Assembly (NCBI GenBank): GCA_029256575.1
Contig: JAQSXR010000003.1
Span: 310,001 to 374,000 of the forward strand
Length of the DNA stretch: 64,000 nt
From: Clostridiales bacterium
GTDB taxonomy: Bacteria > Bacillota > Clostridia > Lachnospirales > JAQSXR01
Reading direction: 5' to 3'
Positions 34,156 to 44,647 of the stretch are shown piece after piece. Numbering within the stretch: the first letter of the stretch is position 1; each line of letters opens with the position of its first letter. The notes below the pieces were generated by a model. The model was not told where the DNA came from, did no database searches, and worked only from the letters and a program-made list of their open reading frames with translations. The position numbers and the translations under genes were made by a program.

Positions 34156-36243
34156 CTACCTTATAGGACAAATTCCGCTAGCACATTCTTTATCTATAAT
34201 TAGATGATCATTATCATCGTCTAATTTTTCTAACAATTCATAATCGATAGGTTTTACATGTTTCATGCGCTCTTCATAATCCTCCTTGGTTGTACATTCA
34301 TATGGAAGAAGAGGATATGTCTCTTCATAAAGAGGTAAGAATGTTATACCAACAACATATTCAAAATTATCATATACCCAATGTGCAATGCTTTCCCACT
34401 CGTCATCTTTCACATGAACGGTAATAGAAGTATTATGATCTGTCCAATTAATCATTGACAATTTATATAATTCAAGTTGTTCAATTGCTCCAACCTCGTA
34501 CTTTGTTTTACCCTCTGGGGCTTTTATCGGAAATTCAATTACTTTAATAGTGCAGTTATCTTCTGTTTGCCCTATCTCATTATAGATAGGATAACTTTTT
34601 TGTTTTTCTATCATCTTATACAAAGGGTCTGCTGTTGCTATTCTAATTCTTCTAATATAATAATTAGAGTGGGCATAATGAATTCCAGAGCTTACACAAG
34701 GCAATGTTGATAGACTACCTTCAGGTTTTATTGTAGTCATAAGCTCAGGTGCTGATATTCCAAGTTCCAGGCAATATCTCTTTCCTTCCGTATGTACAAT
34801 ATTTTTTAGTTGTCTAAGTAAAACCGTTAATTTTTCATAGCTCATCGCTGTTTTGTTTACCATATCCATCATTCCTGTTAAGGAAATCCCAATTATTCTA
34901 TCCTCTTTCATTACTTTATCCCATTCTTCTAATTCTATATCTACTAAAGTCATTCTAATCGCAACTCTAGTTGATAATTTAATTCCCTCCTCTAAGGCAT
35001 TCATATCCAAGGTATTATCTTCACTTACAAAAGCCATTAGATTATTTGTTGACAAATTACAGCATTGTTTGGATCTTAGTAATATTTCACCGCATGGATT
35101 GCAACCATTAAATGATTTTTTCCTACGTTTTGCCTCAGTTCCATTTATAAAACCTGGTTCACCATTTAGTTTAATCGAATTTACTATTTCCTTTATTTTT
35201 TCCAAAGACGGTTTTGTTGAATATAGAATCGAATTATTGCTCATCTTCCTGTGTGAAATTTCTTCGTCTTCAATCCACTCTCCGTCAATCACTTTGTATA
35301 TATTTCTCTTAGCATTAATAACTTCTATTTCATTTTCATCACAGATAATCATCATTGCGCTACGTCTTACACCACCAGATACTACATTCTCACTAATTAT
35401 AGTTGCTATATCTAGAATATCTATTGAATGCAACTTCTCGCCTGCTCTCCGACTTATAACTCTATTAATCTTCTCGAACATTCTTTTAATCGATTTATGA
35501 CCGGAAGCTCTTCCTCCAAATCTCTTTAACCTATATCCTTCCGGCCTCACGAAACTGTAGTCGATTAATATTTTAGCAATATTTTTATATTCCGTAGTCG
35601 TCACTAAATCAAAATAAATATTTAGTGCATCGCACCAGCCCTCTTTACTATCACCAACTTTTATCGTTGCAATTGAATTAATATTATCTATATTAAGTAT
35701 TGTATGCTCAAGCTCTTCCTTTGGTATTGTAATACGTATCGTCTCATCAAAATTATCAACCAGTTGAACCCTTCTTACGCTAGGTAACTTTGCTATGGAT
35801 TCTTTTTCAATTCGAATTCCTACTCCACTTCCTACCATAAGCAAATAAAATACATCTACAAAATCATGCATTTTCTTTATCATTGTAAATGCACAGTTGT
35901 AATTAGATAATGGATACTCTTTCACAATATCAGTACCACCCATATATAAAGTTCTTCCAGATGTAAATGTTCTCAAGTGAAAGAGATTGTCAAATAAAGC
36001 TTCCGCTTCTTTTACCTCATCTTCTAAATTTATTGGTATATTAACTCTTCTCTTGTATTCTATTCCTAACTGCGTGTTATATATAGTTGTTCTAAGGACC
36101 GTTTCAAACCAATTCTCTCTTCTTTTCTTATTCTCTAAATATCTAGAATATGTTCTAAGATATACAAATTCTCCAATATGACTTAAAGGGCTCTTTGTGT
36201 TGATATATTTGTTTAAAAAATCATCTGCTAATAAATGTTTCAT
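34156..36243 (-). CDS. nrdJ: Class II (adenosylcobalamin) ribonucleoside-triphosphate reductase
   Basis: 695 aa, slightly shorter than the monomeric Lactobacillus-type enzyme. Motifs: YNCAFTMI (catalytic Cys), LLMVGSGVGIRIE, SGGVRRSAMM, FNGCNPCGEILL with the active-site Cys and Glu, and a C-terminal redox pair (CASGICPIR). It reduces ribonucleoside triphosphates to deoxyribonucleotides using vitamin B12 and thus works without oxygen. The promoter at 36354-36382 is overlaid by NrdR boxes. No cobalamin riboswitch was seen in its short leader. Confidence 0.92.
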   Translation of the reverse strand: MKHLLADDFLNKYINTKSPLSHIGEFVYLRTYSRYLENKKRRENWFETVLRTTIYNTQLGIEYKRRVNIPINLEDEVKEAEALFDNLFHLRTFTSGRTLYMGGTDIVKEYPLSNYNCAFTMIKKMHDFVDVFYLLMVGSGVGIRIEKESIAKLPSVRRVQLVDNFDETIRITIPKEELEHTILNIDNINSIATIKVGDSKEGWCDALNIYFDLVTTTEYKNIAKILIDYSFVRPEGYRLKRFGGRASGHKSIKRMFEKINRVISRRAGEKLHSIDILDIATIISENVVSGGVRRSAMMIICDENEIEVINAKRNIYKVIDGEWIEDEEISHRKMSNNSILYSTKPSLEKIKEIVNSIKLNGEPGFINGTEAKRRKKSFNGCNPCGEILLRSKQCCNLSTNNLMAFVSEDNTLDMNALEEGIKLSTRVAIRMTLVDIELEEWDKVMKEDRIIGISLTGMMDMVNKTAMSYEKLTVLLRQLKNIVHTEGKRYCLELGISAPELMTTIKPEGSLSTLPCVSSGIHYAHSNYYIRRIRIATADPLYKMIEKQKSYPIYNEIGQTEDNCTIKVIEFPIKAPEGKTKYEVGAIEQLELYKLSMINWTDHNTSITVHVKDDEWESIAHWVYDNFEYVVGITFLPLYEETYPLLPYECTTKEDYEERMKHVKPIDYELLEKLDDDNDHLIIDKECASGICPIR

Positions 36244-36333
36244 TTCATTTCCTCCATCCGTAATATCAAGCTGTATTTTAATGCAATATATTATTAATTA
36301 CATTTATTATCTAATAATTGTTATTGCTTTGCG

Positions 36334-36382
36334 ACACAATATGTTGTGTTTCAATTATATCCAAGTACTATATGTATGTCAA
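36334..36382 (-). promoter_or_regulatory. nrdJ promoter with two NrdR boxes
   Basis: Minus strand: TTGACA (36377-36382), 17 bp, TATAAT (36354-36359). Box 1 ACACAATATGTTGTGT (36334-36349) is a full NrdR-type palindrome near the start site; box 2 (36365-36380, core TACTATATGTA) is weaker and lies in the spacer. The boxes are 31 bp apart, the phasing known for NrdR. Confidence 0.75.
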
Positions 36383-36708
36383 TAACCAACAGACTAATTA
36401 ATTTATTTTTTCAAACGTATCTCATCATTCAATATAGTAACCGAATTTTCTATTTATATTTGTAATTGCAAGGTAAAATTATCCATCATTTAGTAAAATA
36501 TCAAGTAAAATTCGAATCTTATCTTTGTAGAATATCAGTATTTTATTAAAGTTTTTAGCAGTTTTTCATAATATTTGCCTAAAATATGCTATTTTTTGCT
36601 AATCATATTGTTTTTATTATTTCAACATGGTAAAATATAAGTAAAATAATATATCTCAAAATTTATGGATATATAATAAAAAAAAACTAACTACAAGGAG
36701 TGATATTA
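36383..36708. other. AT-rich gap upstream of a chemoreceptor gene
   Basis: 326 bp with no gene. It holds the leader of the rightward chemoreceptor gene, with AAGGAGT just before its ATG at 36709. I see no clear sigma-A promoter and only weak matches to a motility-sigma promoter, so the start of transcription is open. Confidence 0.4.
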
Positions 36709-38802
36709 ATGGGCAGGAAGAGCAACGACAACCGAAGAAACTTACATAAAATTTCCTTTATCAAAAGTATTATAGTGAAAATGATAGGTGCTTTTTTTGT
36801 ACCTGTTGCATTAATTATTGCCTTGGGAGTTATTTCATATAAAATGACTTCAACTGGAATGATTGAAAAATATGAGCAATCGACCCAAATTACGTTAAAT
36901 ATGACCCAAAAATATCTTGATGTAATACTTAATACCGTTCAAGGAAAAACAACTCAGTTAAACACGAATAGTTCCGTTACTAATTATTATGCTGGTATTT
37001 ATTCTTTCGAGTCTTATAAAGAAAAATCTAGTCTTGAAGAAATTCGAAATTTATCAAATTCATTGCTTAGTGCAGATAATTTTTTAGATGAAATTTATTT
37101 ATTTGCTGAGTATGGTCAAGCCTTCTCAACTACTGATAGTTTAGAAGGTGATTATTATAATGGCTTCTTAACATCTGCTGAAGGATCAAAATTACTTAAT
37201 TCTTCTAGCAATGGTATCTGGGTTGGTGATCATCCATATATTGATACAAAAGCAGAAAAAGACCCCACTGAATATCCTATATCATACATTACATACTTGA
37301 AAGATCCTCTCTATAATAATATCGGATTTATTGTAATGGATTTAAAAAAAGACATAATTCAAACAGCTTTAGATGAAATGAAGTTTGATGAAGGTAGCAT
37401 CGTAGGATTTATTACTGCTGATGGAAAAGAAGTACTTACCGGATCAAATAGCGATAGTTTTTCTTTCGTAAAGCAGAAATTTTATCAAGATAGTATTGCG
37501 CAAATAACAGCTGATAGTTCCAAGATAGAAGGAATCGATACAATAGAAATGAACGGTGAAAACTACCGTTATATCTACTCACTTAATGGCATTGGTGGAG
37601 TTTCTATGTGTGCAATTATTCCAGAATCGACTATTATCAAGCAAGCGGATGGAATTAAAGACATCACCATTCTTATCGTAATTATAGGATGTATCATAGC
37701 TACACTCATTGGAACTATGTTTGCTACTGGTATTTCAAAAACTATTAATAAAACAAATCGAGTATTGGATAAAGCCTCTAATGGGGATTTAACATCAACA
37801 CTTGTAGTAAATAGAAAAGATGAATTCAGCCTTTTATCCAAAGGTATTTCTAATATGATTTTTAGTATGAAGAACTTAATTAGCAAGATGTCACTCGTTA
37901 GTACCACTGTTTCAACAACTTCAGATAACGTGGTTGAAAGTGCCGAGATATTACTCGCTACTACAAATGATATTGCTAAAGCTGTATATGAAATTGAACA
38001 AGGTATTGTTCAGCAAGCCGAGGATGCTGAAAGCTGTTTGTTTAAGATGGAAGGATTATCAAATCAAATCGAAAGAATGAATCAGAATACAACTAAAATC
38101 AAAAAAGCTGCCAATGATACAAAGGCAACTGTTGTACATAGTATTGTTGTCGTTGATGATCTCAGTAAAAAAGCTGAAGATACAAATTCAATAACAAGAA
38201 AAATAATATCTGATATTGAAAATTTAGAAATACAATCAGCTCAAATAGTTAACTTTGTTCATATTATCAATGATATCTCTGAACAAACGAATCTACTATC
38301 TTTAAATGCTTCTATCGAGGCTGCAAGGGCTGGTGAATTTGGAAAAGGATTTGGAGTTGTCGCTGATGAGATTCGAAAATTAGCAGATCAATCTGGTTTA
38401 GCAAGTAAAAATATAGCAACCATTATTACAGCTATTAAAAATCAGACAAAGAAAACAGTAGGAACTGCAATGGAGGCAGAGTTAATAGTAGACTCCCAAA
38501 AAACCGCCTTAGATGGTACTATTGATGCTTTTAAATCAATCGATAGCCAAGTTACAGGACTAATACAAGATTTAGCTGTTATTATAGAAGACATTGAAAA
38601 TATAGAAAATACAAAAAACAATACATTATCTGCTATTGAGAGTATTGCCGCTATCTCAGAGGAAACAGCTGCCGCAACAGGGGAATTGTCAGAGACTGCA
38701 AATAATCAACTAGAGGCCGTTTCTGAATTAAATGCAGTTGCTGCTAAGTTAAAAGAAAATGCTGAGAATTTAAAAGAATCTGTTAGGATCTTTATTATAT
38801 AG
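36709..38802 (+). CDS. Transmembrane methyl-accepting chemotaxis protein (Cache-type)
   Basis: 697 aa from ATG 36709 (AAGGAGT site). Membrane helix about residues 20-43, a roughly 270-residue extracellular ligand domain with the layout of a double Cache domain, second helix about 318-342, HAMP about 343-395, then the signalling coiled coil with tip [20 protein letters not shown] near residues 525-545. It senses an unknown external ligand and signals to CheA. Single gene with its own terminator. Confidence 0.9.
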   Translation: MGRKSNDNRRNLHKISFIKSIIVKMIGAFFVPVALIIALGVISYKMTSTGMIEKYEQSTQITLNMTQKYLDVILNTVQGKTTQLNTNSSVTNYYAGIYSFESYKEKSSLEEIRNLSNSLLSADNFLDEIYLFAEYGQAFSTTDSLEGDYYNGFLTSAEGSKLLNSSSNGIWVGDHPYIDTKAEKDPTEYPISYITYLKDPLYNNIGFIVMDLKKDIIQTALDEMKFDEGSIVGFITADGKEVLTGSNSDSFSFVKQKFYQDSIAQITADSSKIEGIDTIEMNGENYRYIYSLNGIGGVSMCAIIPESTIIKQADGIKDITILIVIIGCIIATLIGTMFATGISKTINKTNRVLDKASNGDLTSTLVVNRKDEFSLLSKGISNMIFSMKNLISKMSLVSTTVSTTSDNVVESAEILLATTNDIAKAVYEIEQGIVQQAEDAESCLFKMEGLSNQIERMNQNTTKIKKAANDTKATVVHSIVVVDDLSKKAEDTNSITRKIISDIENLEIQSAQIVNFVHIINDISEQTNLLSLNASIEAARAGEFGKGFGVVADEIRKLADQSGLASKNIATIITAIKNQTKKTVGTAMEAELIVDSQKTALDGTIDAFKSIDSQVTGLIQDLAVIIEDIENIENTKNNTLSAIESIAAISEETAAATGELSETANNQLEAVSELNAVAAKLKENAENLKESVRIFII

Positions 38803-38833
38803 TAGTAAACATAAACTATAAATAAATTAAGAA

Positions 38834-38875
38834 GTATGGAAATAATCAAAATGATTAGTTCCATACATTTTTTTA
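38834..38875 (+). terminator. Terminator of the Cache chemoreceptor gene
   Basis: GTATGGAA (38834-38841) pairs with TTCCATAC (38859-38866) and is followed by A plus eight T residues. Confidence 0.8.
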
Positions 38876-38906
38876 TACTCTTAGATATTAAATAACATTT
38901 GATCTA

Positions 38907-40619
38907 TTATATTTTAAATATACTTGCAATACGGCTAAGCTCTTCCGCAACACTTGATTGATGTTGAGCTGTTCGAGCAATTTCGTCCATTGCATACGAT
39001 GTTTGTACAATGCTTCTTAGAATTTCTTCTGAGCTATTCGTAGTATTCAATATACTACTTGCAACCACTTGTACAACCGAAACTATCTCTTCCGCAGAGG
39101 CATTTAGTTCCTCAGACATCGTAGCAATATTATTTGATAAATTACCTACAAAGACAGCATCTTTTTCATAATATATACCTGTATCAATTAATAAATTATA
39201 GTCTACTCTAACTCGATAATTGATAAAATCCAAGATATCCTTCGCATTAATAGATAGATTTTCGACTGCTGAATGAACATTCTTTACTACATTTTGAATA
39301 TTTTTTACATACTCTGACGATTTTTCGGCCAAAGAGCGAACTTCATCTGCAACAACAGCAAAGCCTCTGCCATGTTCTCCTGCCCTTGCAGATTCAATTG
39401 CCGCATTAATTGCTAGTAAATTAGTTTGAGCTGCAATTTCTGCAATTGATTGTGCAAAAATACTTATTTCATTAACTACTTTCCCTTGTTCAATCGCATA
39501 CAAAATCTTACTTTCTTTTTCTAGATATAATTCGTCTGTTACGCGCTTAGATTCAGACCCTTTATTTTTAATTTCAATTGATCTGTTCATAATATGTACA
39601 GCCTCTTGATTGCTCTGTGTAGAATCAGAAGAAAGTTGTGAAATACCTGAATTTACTTGGTCAACAGTAGCTGCTAATTGTTCAGTTGTCGCATTTATAT
39701 CTTGAATGTTATCTACGATGTTAGAGGTATTCTTATCAATTTCAACAAAGTTACTCGCCATTTCTTCTAATGTAGCAGATAACTCTTCACTAGAAGCTGT
39801 TACCTCTTGTACTTGATCAACGATACTATGTATTAATGTTTGCATCTTAACTCTTGCTATATTAAGTGCTTGAATTAACTTACCAAGCTCATCATTACTA
39901 TTCGTTTCAATGGAGTAGGTTAAGTCACCATCTCCCAGAGCTTTTGCAAACGCAAGTACTTTTTTAACTACTTTCGATATATAGAATGATAAAAATAGTC
40001 CAATTGTAATAGCAAATAGTAAACCAATAGCTATGCAAATATTCATAAATACTATTATCTTATTATATAACTTTATATTTGTTTCATTTCCTTTGGCAGC
40101 AAGTTCTTCATTTCTTCTAATTAAATTATTGAGTACTGCATCCATTTCATCTCGTTTCTCATTAATTTGAGGCATTTTTTCTTTTGCCTTTTCATACTTT
40201 CCATTGGATGCATATGCCAAAGCCTCTCCTCTTATCCCTCTATAATCTTCCAATAAAATGATTAGCCTATTAAAGTCCTCCCTTTCTTCTATAGAAAGGG
40301 GGAAATTGTTATAGGAATCGATAAGAACTGTGTTTTCTTCCATTAACAGCTTAATATTATCGATTGATTTTTTTGTTACTTCCTGGTCTTGTTGCAATAC
40401 TGCATCTTGTATTTCTGAGCGCATGTTTAATAAATTTTCTTTAATCAAATGCAGTTCATTAATACTTTTAAGATTATAACTATATAATTTAGTTGCATTC
40501 TTTTGAATTTCCTTTGTTCCTAGGGTACCTAATCCTCCAACAATAACAACTAGTATTGCTATACTTATAAAACCTGTTAATAATTTAGTTCTAATGGTCA
40601 TATTTTTAAATAATTTCAT
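38907..40619 (-). CDS. Transmembrane methyl-accepting chemotaxis protein (4HB-type)
   Basis: 570 aa. First membrane helix about residues 11-32, an all-helical extracytoplasmic region of about 150 residues fitting the four-helix-bundle MCP sensor, second helix about 188-213, HAMP to about 265, and a signalling domain with tip [20 protein letters not shown] near residues 393-412. It lies only 11 nt downstream of the aldolase gene on the same strand, so it may be co-expressed with the aldolase-nagA genes and sense a related sugar; that is inference. Confidence 0.88.
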   Translation of the reverse strand: MKLFKNMTIRTKLLTGFISIAILVVIVGGLGTLGTKEIQKNATKLYSYNLKSINELHLIKENLLNMRSEIQDAVLQQDQEVTKKSIDNIKLLMEENTVLIDSYNNFPLSIEEREDFNRLIILLEDYRGIRGEALAYASNGKYEKAKEKMPQINEKRDEMDAVLNNLIRRNEELAAKGNETNIKLYNKIIVFMNICIAIGLLFAITIGLFLSFYISKVVKKVLAFAKALGDGDLTYSIETNSNDELGKLIQALNIARVKMQTLIHSIVDQVQEVTASSEELSATLEEMASNFVEIDKNTSNIVDNIQDINATTEQLAATVDQVNSGISQLSSDSTQSNQEAVHIMNRSIEIKNKGSESKRVTDELYLEKESKILYAIEQGKVVNEISIFAQSIAEIAAQTNLLAINAAIESARAGEHGRGFAVVADEVRSLAEKSSEYVKNIQNVVKNVHSAVENLSINAKDILDFINYRVRVDYNLLIDTGIYYEKDAVFVGNLSNNIATMSEELNASAEEIVSVVQVVASSILNTTNSSEEILRSIVQTSYAMDEIARTAQHQSSVAEELSRIASIFKI

Positions 40620-40630
40620 TAAGTACCTCC

Positions 40631-41779
40631 TTACTTCTTGTATCTCTCAATCATTTCCTCTAAAGTTGGACATTCAACAAGTGGAGCCTTTCCAACAGAA
40701 CCAAATTCAACAATAAGTGTTCCTAACACTTCTTTTACTCCTTTTTCCATACATTCAACTACCGCTGCAACATCATCGTCAGGGATATTACCATACATAA
40801 CGGTATCCATAATCGGTGTAATAAAAGCTCTTGGATCAAATTGATTCTTCTTCTCTTCTAACAGTTGATAAATTGCTCCAACTGATGCACTATCACGTTT
40901 TGTTGGATTATATTTAAAGAATTCTTTTAAGTTTCTAGTTACAGCAAGTCGAAGGTCAGTATCTACATTAATTTTACCAATTCCACAGTAAATTGCTTGT
41001 TTTAATTCATTTACCGAAATCCCATCTGCATTTTTAATTTCTCCGCCTAAGTTATTAATTTCATCTACTATATATTTAGGTACTGTAGAAGATCCATGAG
41101 ATACTAGGACTCCAAATATTTTTTCGTGTTTTAAGCATTCTTTAATTGCTGTTACTATTTCTCTTCTAAGTTTTACATCTTTTCCTTTTACCGCTCCATG
41201 CATTGTTCCATAAGAAATCGCTAGACAATCAACTTCCGTTTTACGAAAGAACTCAACCGCACTCAGTGGGTTGGTATAAGTAGAAGATTCAGCAAATACA
41301 TGATCTTCAACTCCAGCAAGTACTCCTAGTTCTCCTTCTACCGAAACTCCTCTTGCATGTGCATATTTTACTACTTCTCTTGTGAGTTCAACATTTTGGT
41401 CAAAAGGTAATGAAGAACCATCAATCATTACTGATGTATAGCCACCATCAATTGCAGCTTTCACTGAATCAAAATCTCTACCGTGATCTAAATGTAATAC
41501 GATTGGAATTGGTGAGTTTTCTCCAAATTTTCTAACGGCATCCCCAATGTTTTTTGCACCTATTCTTTTATCTTCTAAAGACGACTTTAAAAAGTCTCCT
41601 CTTCCGCCCATGAAACCGTTTGCTAAATCAGCTCCTTGAAGAATGGCTGCTGAACGAAACATTTCATGTACTTCAATTGCTGCTTTTACTTGTGATACTG
41701 CATTAACGTTAAATGCTCCTTGCGCGAAATTATATTTATCAGTTGCCTCTAATAAAGGTCTTAATGGAATGATTGGCAT
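40631..41779 (-). CDS. Class II fructose-bisphosphate/ketose aldolase
   Basis: 382 aa, longer than the usual 280-310-residue short forms. Zinc-aldolase motifs: [20 protein letters not shown] (about 95-115), [26 protein letters not shown] (zinc His) and [12 protein letters not shown]. The enzyme cleaves a ketose bisphosphate to DHAP and an aldehyde. The gap to nagA is 5 nt, so it is probably co-transcribed with amino-sugar genes, which supply fructose-6-phosphate. The exact substrate (fructose- or tagatose-bisphosphate) is open. Confidence 0.85.
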   Translation of the reverse strand: MPIIPLRPLLEATDKYNFAQGAFNVNAVSQVKAAIEVHEMFRSAAILQGADLANGFMGGRGDFLKSSLEDKRIGAKNIGDAVRKFGENSPIPIVLHLDHGRDFDSVKAAIDGGYTSVMIDGSSLPFDQNVELTREVVKYAHARGVSVEGELGVLAGVEDHVFAESSTYTNPLSAVEFFRKTEVDCLAISYGTMHGAVKGKDVKLRREIVTAIKECLKHEKIFGVLVSHGSSTVPKYIVDEINNLGGEIKNADGISVNELKQAIYCGIGKINVDTDLRLAVTRNLKEFFKYNPTKRDSASVGAIYQLLEEKKNQFDPRAFITPIMDTVMYGNIPDDDVAAVVECMEKGVKEVLGTLIVEFGSVGKAPLVECPTLEEMIERYKK

Positions 41780-41784
41780 AATAA

Positions 41785-42948
41785 TTACTCCTTTTCTTTG
41801 TCTGTTATTTGGGATCCTTTAACGAAGGTTTGAAGGATGTCGTTGTCTTGGTTAAGAATTACTAAGTCGGCGTATTTTCCAACGGCAATGGAGCCACGAG
41901 TGTCGTTGACTCCTATTAGATTGGCGGGATTTTGGGTTAATAGTTGGATTATTTGTTCTAGTGGTCGATTTGTGAACTCTAGAAGATTTTTCAGTGATTG
42001 CGCTGTCGTTAGGGTGCTTCCAGCGCGGGCACCGGTCGATACGACTTTGGCATCCCCATCAATTACTACTACTTCATTAACGCCTAGTTTATAGTTCCCA
42101 TCCGGGAGGCCTGTCGCCATGATTGAGTCGGTAACTGCAACCACTCTATCAATTCCTTTTGTTTTGATAAGAAGTCGAATGATAGCAGGGTGTAAATGTC
42201 TTCCATCGCAAATGGCTTCGCAATATGCATCCGATTCTAGTGCTGCTCCAGCGATTGATGGAGCATGTTGATGCATTAATTTCATTGCATTGAAGGTGTG
42301 CGTAATGCCTCTCGCGCCAGATTGGATGCACTTCATTGAGGTGTCGTAATCAGCTCCTGAATGTCCAATTGCCACGGTCATACCCATATTAATTATTTGC
42401 CTGATATTTTCTGGAATTCCTTCTACCTCTGGGGAAACTGTTATATATTTTATTTCCCCATGTGCTGCCTTTTGATATTCTTCAAGTAGCTGAATATCTG
42501 CCTTTTGAAGTAGATGTTCTGGCATTGCGCCTTTATATTCTGTAGCTAAAAATGGTCCTTCTAGATGTATTCCCATTAGTTCTGCGCCATTACTATTCAG
42601 TTGCTTATAGGCATTGTATTGATCAATGCACCAAAGTGTTTGCTCTTTTGTATCTGTTAATATGGAGCAAAGCCAAGAAGTAGTTCCTTGTGTTGCAAAA
42701 TAATGGCTTATTTTAGCTAAATCTTCTGCTGTTGCTGAATTCACATCCACATTTATCGCCCCGTGTGTATGTATATCAATAAATCCAGGGACTATATTAT
42801 TTCCTTTTGCATCATACATCAATATATCTTCGAAGTTTTTTTCATCTGAATTAATATCTGTTATGATGCCATCTCTAATAGTAAGATTCACTTTTTGAAA
42901 ATGACCATCAATAAAAACATTACCATTCTTAATAATTAAATCATTCAT
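41785..42948 (-). CDS. nagA: N-acetylglucosamine-6-phosphate deacetylase
   Basis: 387 aa from ATG 42948 (AAGGAGGATTTTCAG upstream). Amidohydrolase motifs in order: GFIDIHTHGAINVDVN, IHLEGPFLA, IGHSGADYD, THTFNAMKLMH and VTDSIMATGLPDG, with the catalytic Asp. It removes acetate from GlcNAc-6-P; NagB then makes fructose-6-P. The 3' half (about 41790-42350) uses more C-ending codons and is less AT-rich than the 5' half, a sign of possible recombination. Confidence 0.95.
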   Translation of the reverse strand: MNDLIIKNGNVFIDGHFQKVNLTIRDGIITDINSDEKNFEDILMYDAKGNNIVPGFIDIHTHGAINVDVNSATAEDLAKISHYFATQGTTSWLCSILTDTKEQTLWCIDQYNAYKQLNSNGAELMGIHLEGPFLATEYKGAMPEHLLQKADIQLLEEYQKAAHGEIKYITVSPEVEGIPENIRQIINMGMTVAIGHSGADYDTSMKCIQSGARGITHTFNAMKLMHQHAPSIAGAALESDAYCEAICDGRHLHPAIIRLLIKTKGIDRVVAVTDSIMATGLPDGNYKLGVNEVVVIDGDAKVVSTGARAGSTLTTAQSLKNLLEFTNRPLEQIIQLLTQNPANLIGVNDTRGSIAVGKYADLVILNQDNDILQTFVKGSQITDKEKE

Positions 42949-42972
42949 CTGAAAATCCTCCTTTATCTTCAT

Positions 42973-43025
42973 ATTCGTTTCTTTTTAATTCGTTTCTTTT
43001 TAATTCGTTTCATTTTCACTCGTTT
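42973..43025. repeat. Tandem repeat, 15-bp unit, between nagB and nagA
   Basis: ATTCGTTTCTTTTTA-type units start at 42973, 42988 and 43003, with a diverged fourth at 43018. They lie in the nagB-nagA gap. Confidence 0.75.
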
Positions 43026-43035
43026 ATTTGAATAA

Positions 43036-43857
43036 CTATCCTTCTAAATTTGCAACAAATTCCGTGAACTTAATATTAATATCTTGATGTCCTTGTAATA
43101 ATGTTACCGGAAAATGAGATGATTTCTCCCCATGTGCAGCTTGTCTTACAACTGCTCTATGCCAGTCTCTAAAACATCCTAATCTAATTTTTCTTGCATT
43201 ATATATTTCATTTATACCAATTGTTACACAGTATTTTGGCATATCATCTAGTGCACCATTTAAATCACCGATTGAATTAACTGCTCGTGTCTCTGGAGCA
43301 ATTTCTAGAACTCTGCTCTTTAGATTCAAATATTCCTCTGACGATAAATCATCTTGTGGCTCATTAAACGCTACATGTCCATTAATTCCAATACCTCCAA
43401 AACAAATATCTACTCCACCTAAGGTCTCAATTAAGTTTGGAATATAAGTTATATTGTTAGGATCCGGAAATACTCTTTGTTCTTCTGGCATAACAAGATT
43501 TGCTTTTATTTTCGTATATACATTGCGATCCATAAATCCTCGAAAGCTTAATTTATGTTCTTTTTCGATCCATTGTTTTTTGTCATCTAAATATTCATCC
43601 ATATTTATAAACCATACATTTTTTAAGCTAATATTTTTCTCATTAACCATATCAACAAAGTAAGCATATTGTCCGACTGGTCCGACTGGACAAATAAAAA
43701 CTGTCTTCTCGTTTTGTTTGTTTTTTGTTTCAATTTCCTCTATCATTTCTTCTGCAATAGCTTTAAAAATGGTTTGGTTACCATCCATCACAATGAGTGG
43801 AATCTTTGGATTTTGTATTAACTCCTGTTTATTATAAGTATAATAATTATGTTTCAT
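43036..43857 (-). CDS. nagB: Glucosamine-6-phosphate deaminase
   Basis: 273 aa from ATG 43857 (GGAGGAC site). Motifs: VFICPVGPVGQY, FINMDEYLDD (catalytic Asp region), CFGGIGINGHVAFNEP (catalytic His/Glu loop). It converts glucosamine-6-P to fructose-6-P and ammonia. It is upstream of nagA in the same direction, so nagB, nagA and the aldolase form a route from GlcNAc-6-P into glycolysis. A 16-bp tandem repeat lies in its upstream gap. Confidence 0.92.
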   Translation of the reverse strand: MKHNYYTYNKQELIQNPKIPLIVMDGNQTIFKAIAEEMIEEIETKNKQNEKTVFICPVGPVGQYAYFVDMVNEKNISLKNVWFINMDEYLDDKKQWIEKEHKLSFRGFMDRNVYTKIKANLVMPEEQRVFPDPNNITYIPNLIETLGGVDICFGGIGINGHVAFNEPQDDLSSEEYLNLKSRVLEIAPETRAVNSIGDLNGALDDMPKYCVTIGINEIYNARKIRLGCFRDWHRAVVRQAAHGEKSSHFPVTLLQGHQDINIKFTEFVANLEG

Positions 43858-43891
43858 AATAATGTCCTCCAATTTTATTAGTACTATATAC

Positions 43892-43945
43892 CATTTAAAC
43901 TTTATATCATTTAAACTATATACCCTTTAAACTGTATATATCATT
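43892..43945. repeat. Tandem repeat, 16-bp unit, upstream of nagB
   Basis: CATTTAAACTNTATAT-type units start at 43892, 43908 and 43924, with a partial fourth. They lie between the response regulator and nagB. Confidence 0.75.
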
Positions 43946-43958
43946 TCGAATATTGATC

Positions 43959-44633
43959 TTAGAATAGGTGGCTCAGATTTAAATCCCGAATAATCTTAAC
44001 TATTTCCTTTGAACGAGAACATCCAAATTTTCTAAGCAAACTTTTTATCTGTGTTTTTACCGTTACAACCTCTACAAATCTTTCTTCTGCTATCTCACTA
44101 ATTTTCTTATCTTTTAGAAGCAGTCGAACTAATTCTCGTTCTGCACTCGTTAACTGTGATATGTTATTGATAAAAAACAATAGACTCTTTTCTGATTCCT
44201 GTAATCTTTTATATTCTTGCATGAGAATTTCTTGTACTTTACCCTTCATAATAGGTTTATCTTCATAAGCACTGCGGATATGATAGAGTAGTTCATCTTC
44301 TGGTCCACCTTTTACTACATAATCCACTGCTCCTGCTGCCATTGCACTAATAACGATATCCTTCGTTTCATGGGCAGTCAAAAAGATTATCTTAGCACTT
44401 TTATTTTTATCTCTTATTAACTCAGTAGCATTTATTCCTGCAAATAAGTTTTCCATCTCGATGTCCATCAATATAATATCAAACTCTACTTGTTCAGACA
44501 GTTGTATGATTTCACGTCCACTACGAGCAGTTCCAACTACCATCATATCAGATTCACCATTAATCACTTCTGTCAAATCTTCTAGTAATAACTGAAAATC
44601 GTCCGCAATTAAGACTTTAATAAAATCTTCCAT
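43959..44633 (-). CDS. LuxR/NarL-type response regulator
   Basis: 224 aa. Receiver domain (residues 1-125) with acidic pocket VLIADD, phosphorylated Asp in ILMDIEM (about residue 56), Thr in FLTAHE and Lys in YVVKGG. A C-terminal helix-turn-helix (about 160-215; LTSAERELVRLLLKDKKISE) fits the LuxR/GerE class. The gene follows the histidine kinase gene by 14 nt and is its partner. Targets probably include the adjacent ABC transporter, by position only. Confidence 0.9.
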   Translation of the reverse strand: MEDFIKVLIADDFQLLLEDLTEVINGESDMMVVGTARSGREIIQLSEQVEFDIILMDIEMENLFAGINATELIRDKNKSAKIIFLTAHETKDIVISAMAAGAVDYVVKGGPEDELLYHIRSAYEDKPIMKGKVQEILMQEYKRLQESEKSLLFFINNISQLTSAERELVRLLLKDKKISEIAEERFVEVVTVKTQIKSLLRKFGCSRSKEIVKIIRDLNLSHLF

Positions 44634-44647
44634 AAATATTTCGCTCC

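Noticed and set aside
34853-35500. 215-codon plus-strand ORF opposite nrdJ
   Set aside because: It is a shadow of the nrdJ coding frame; nrdJ has clear motifs throughout and the shadow has no ribosome binding site or family match.
36244-36360. Cobalamin riboswitch before the B12-dependent reductase
   Set aside because: The leader after the promoter is about 100 nt and lacks the conserved B12-box; NrdR boxes explain the control region.
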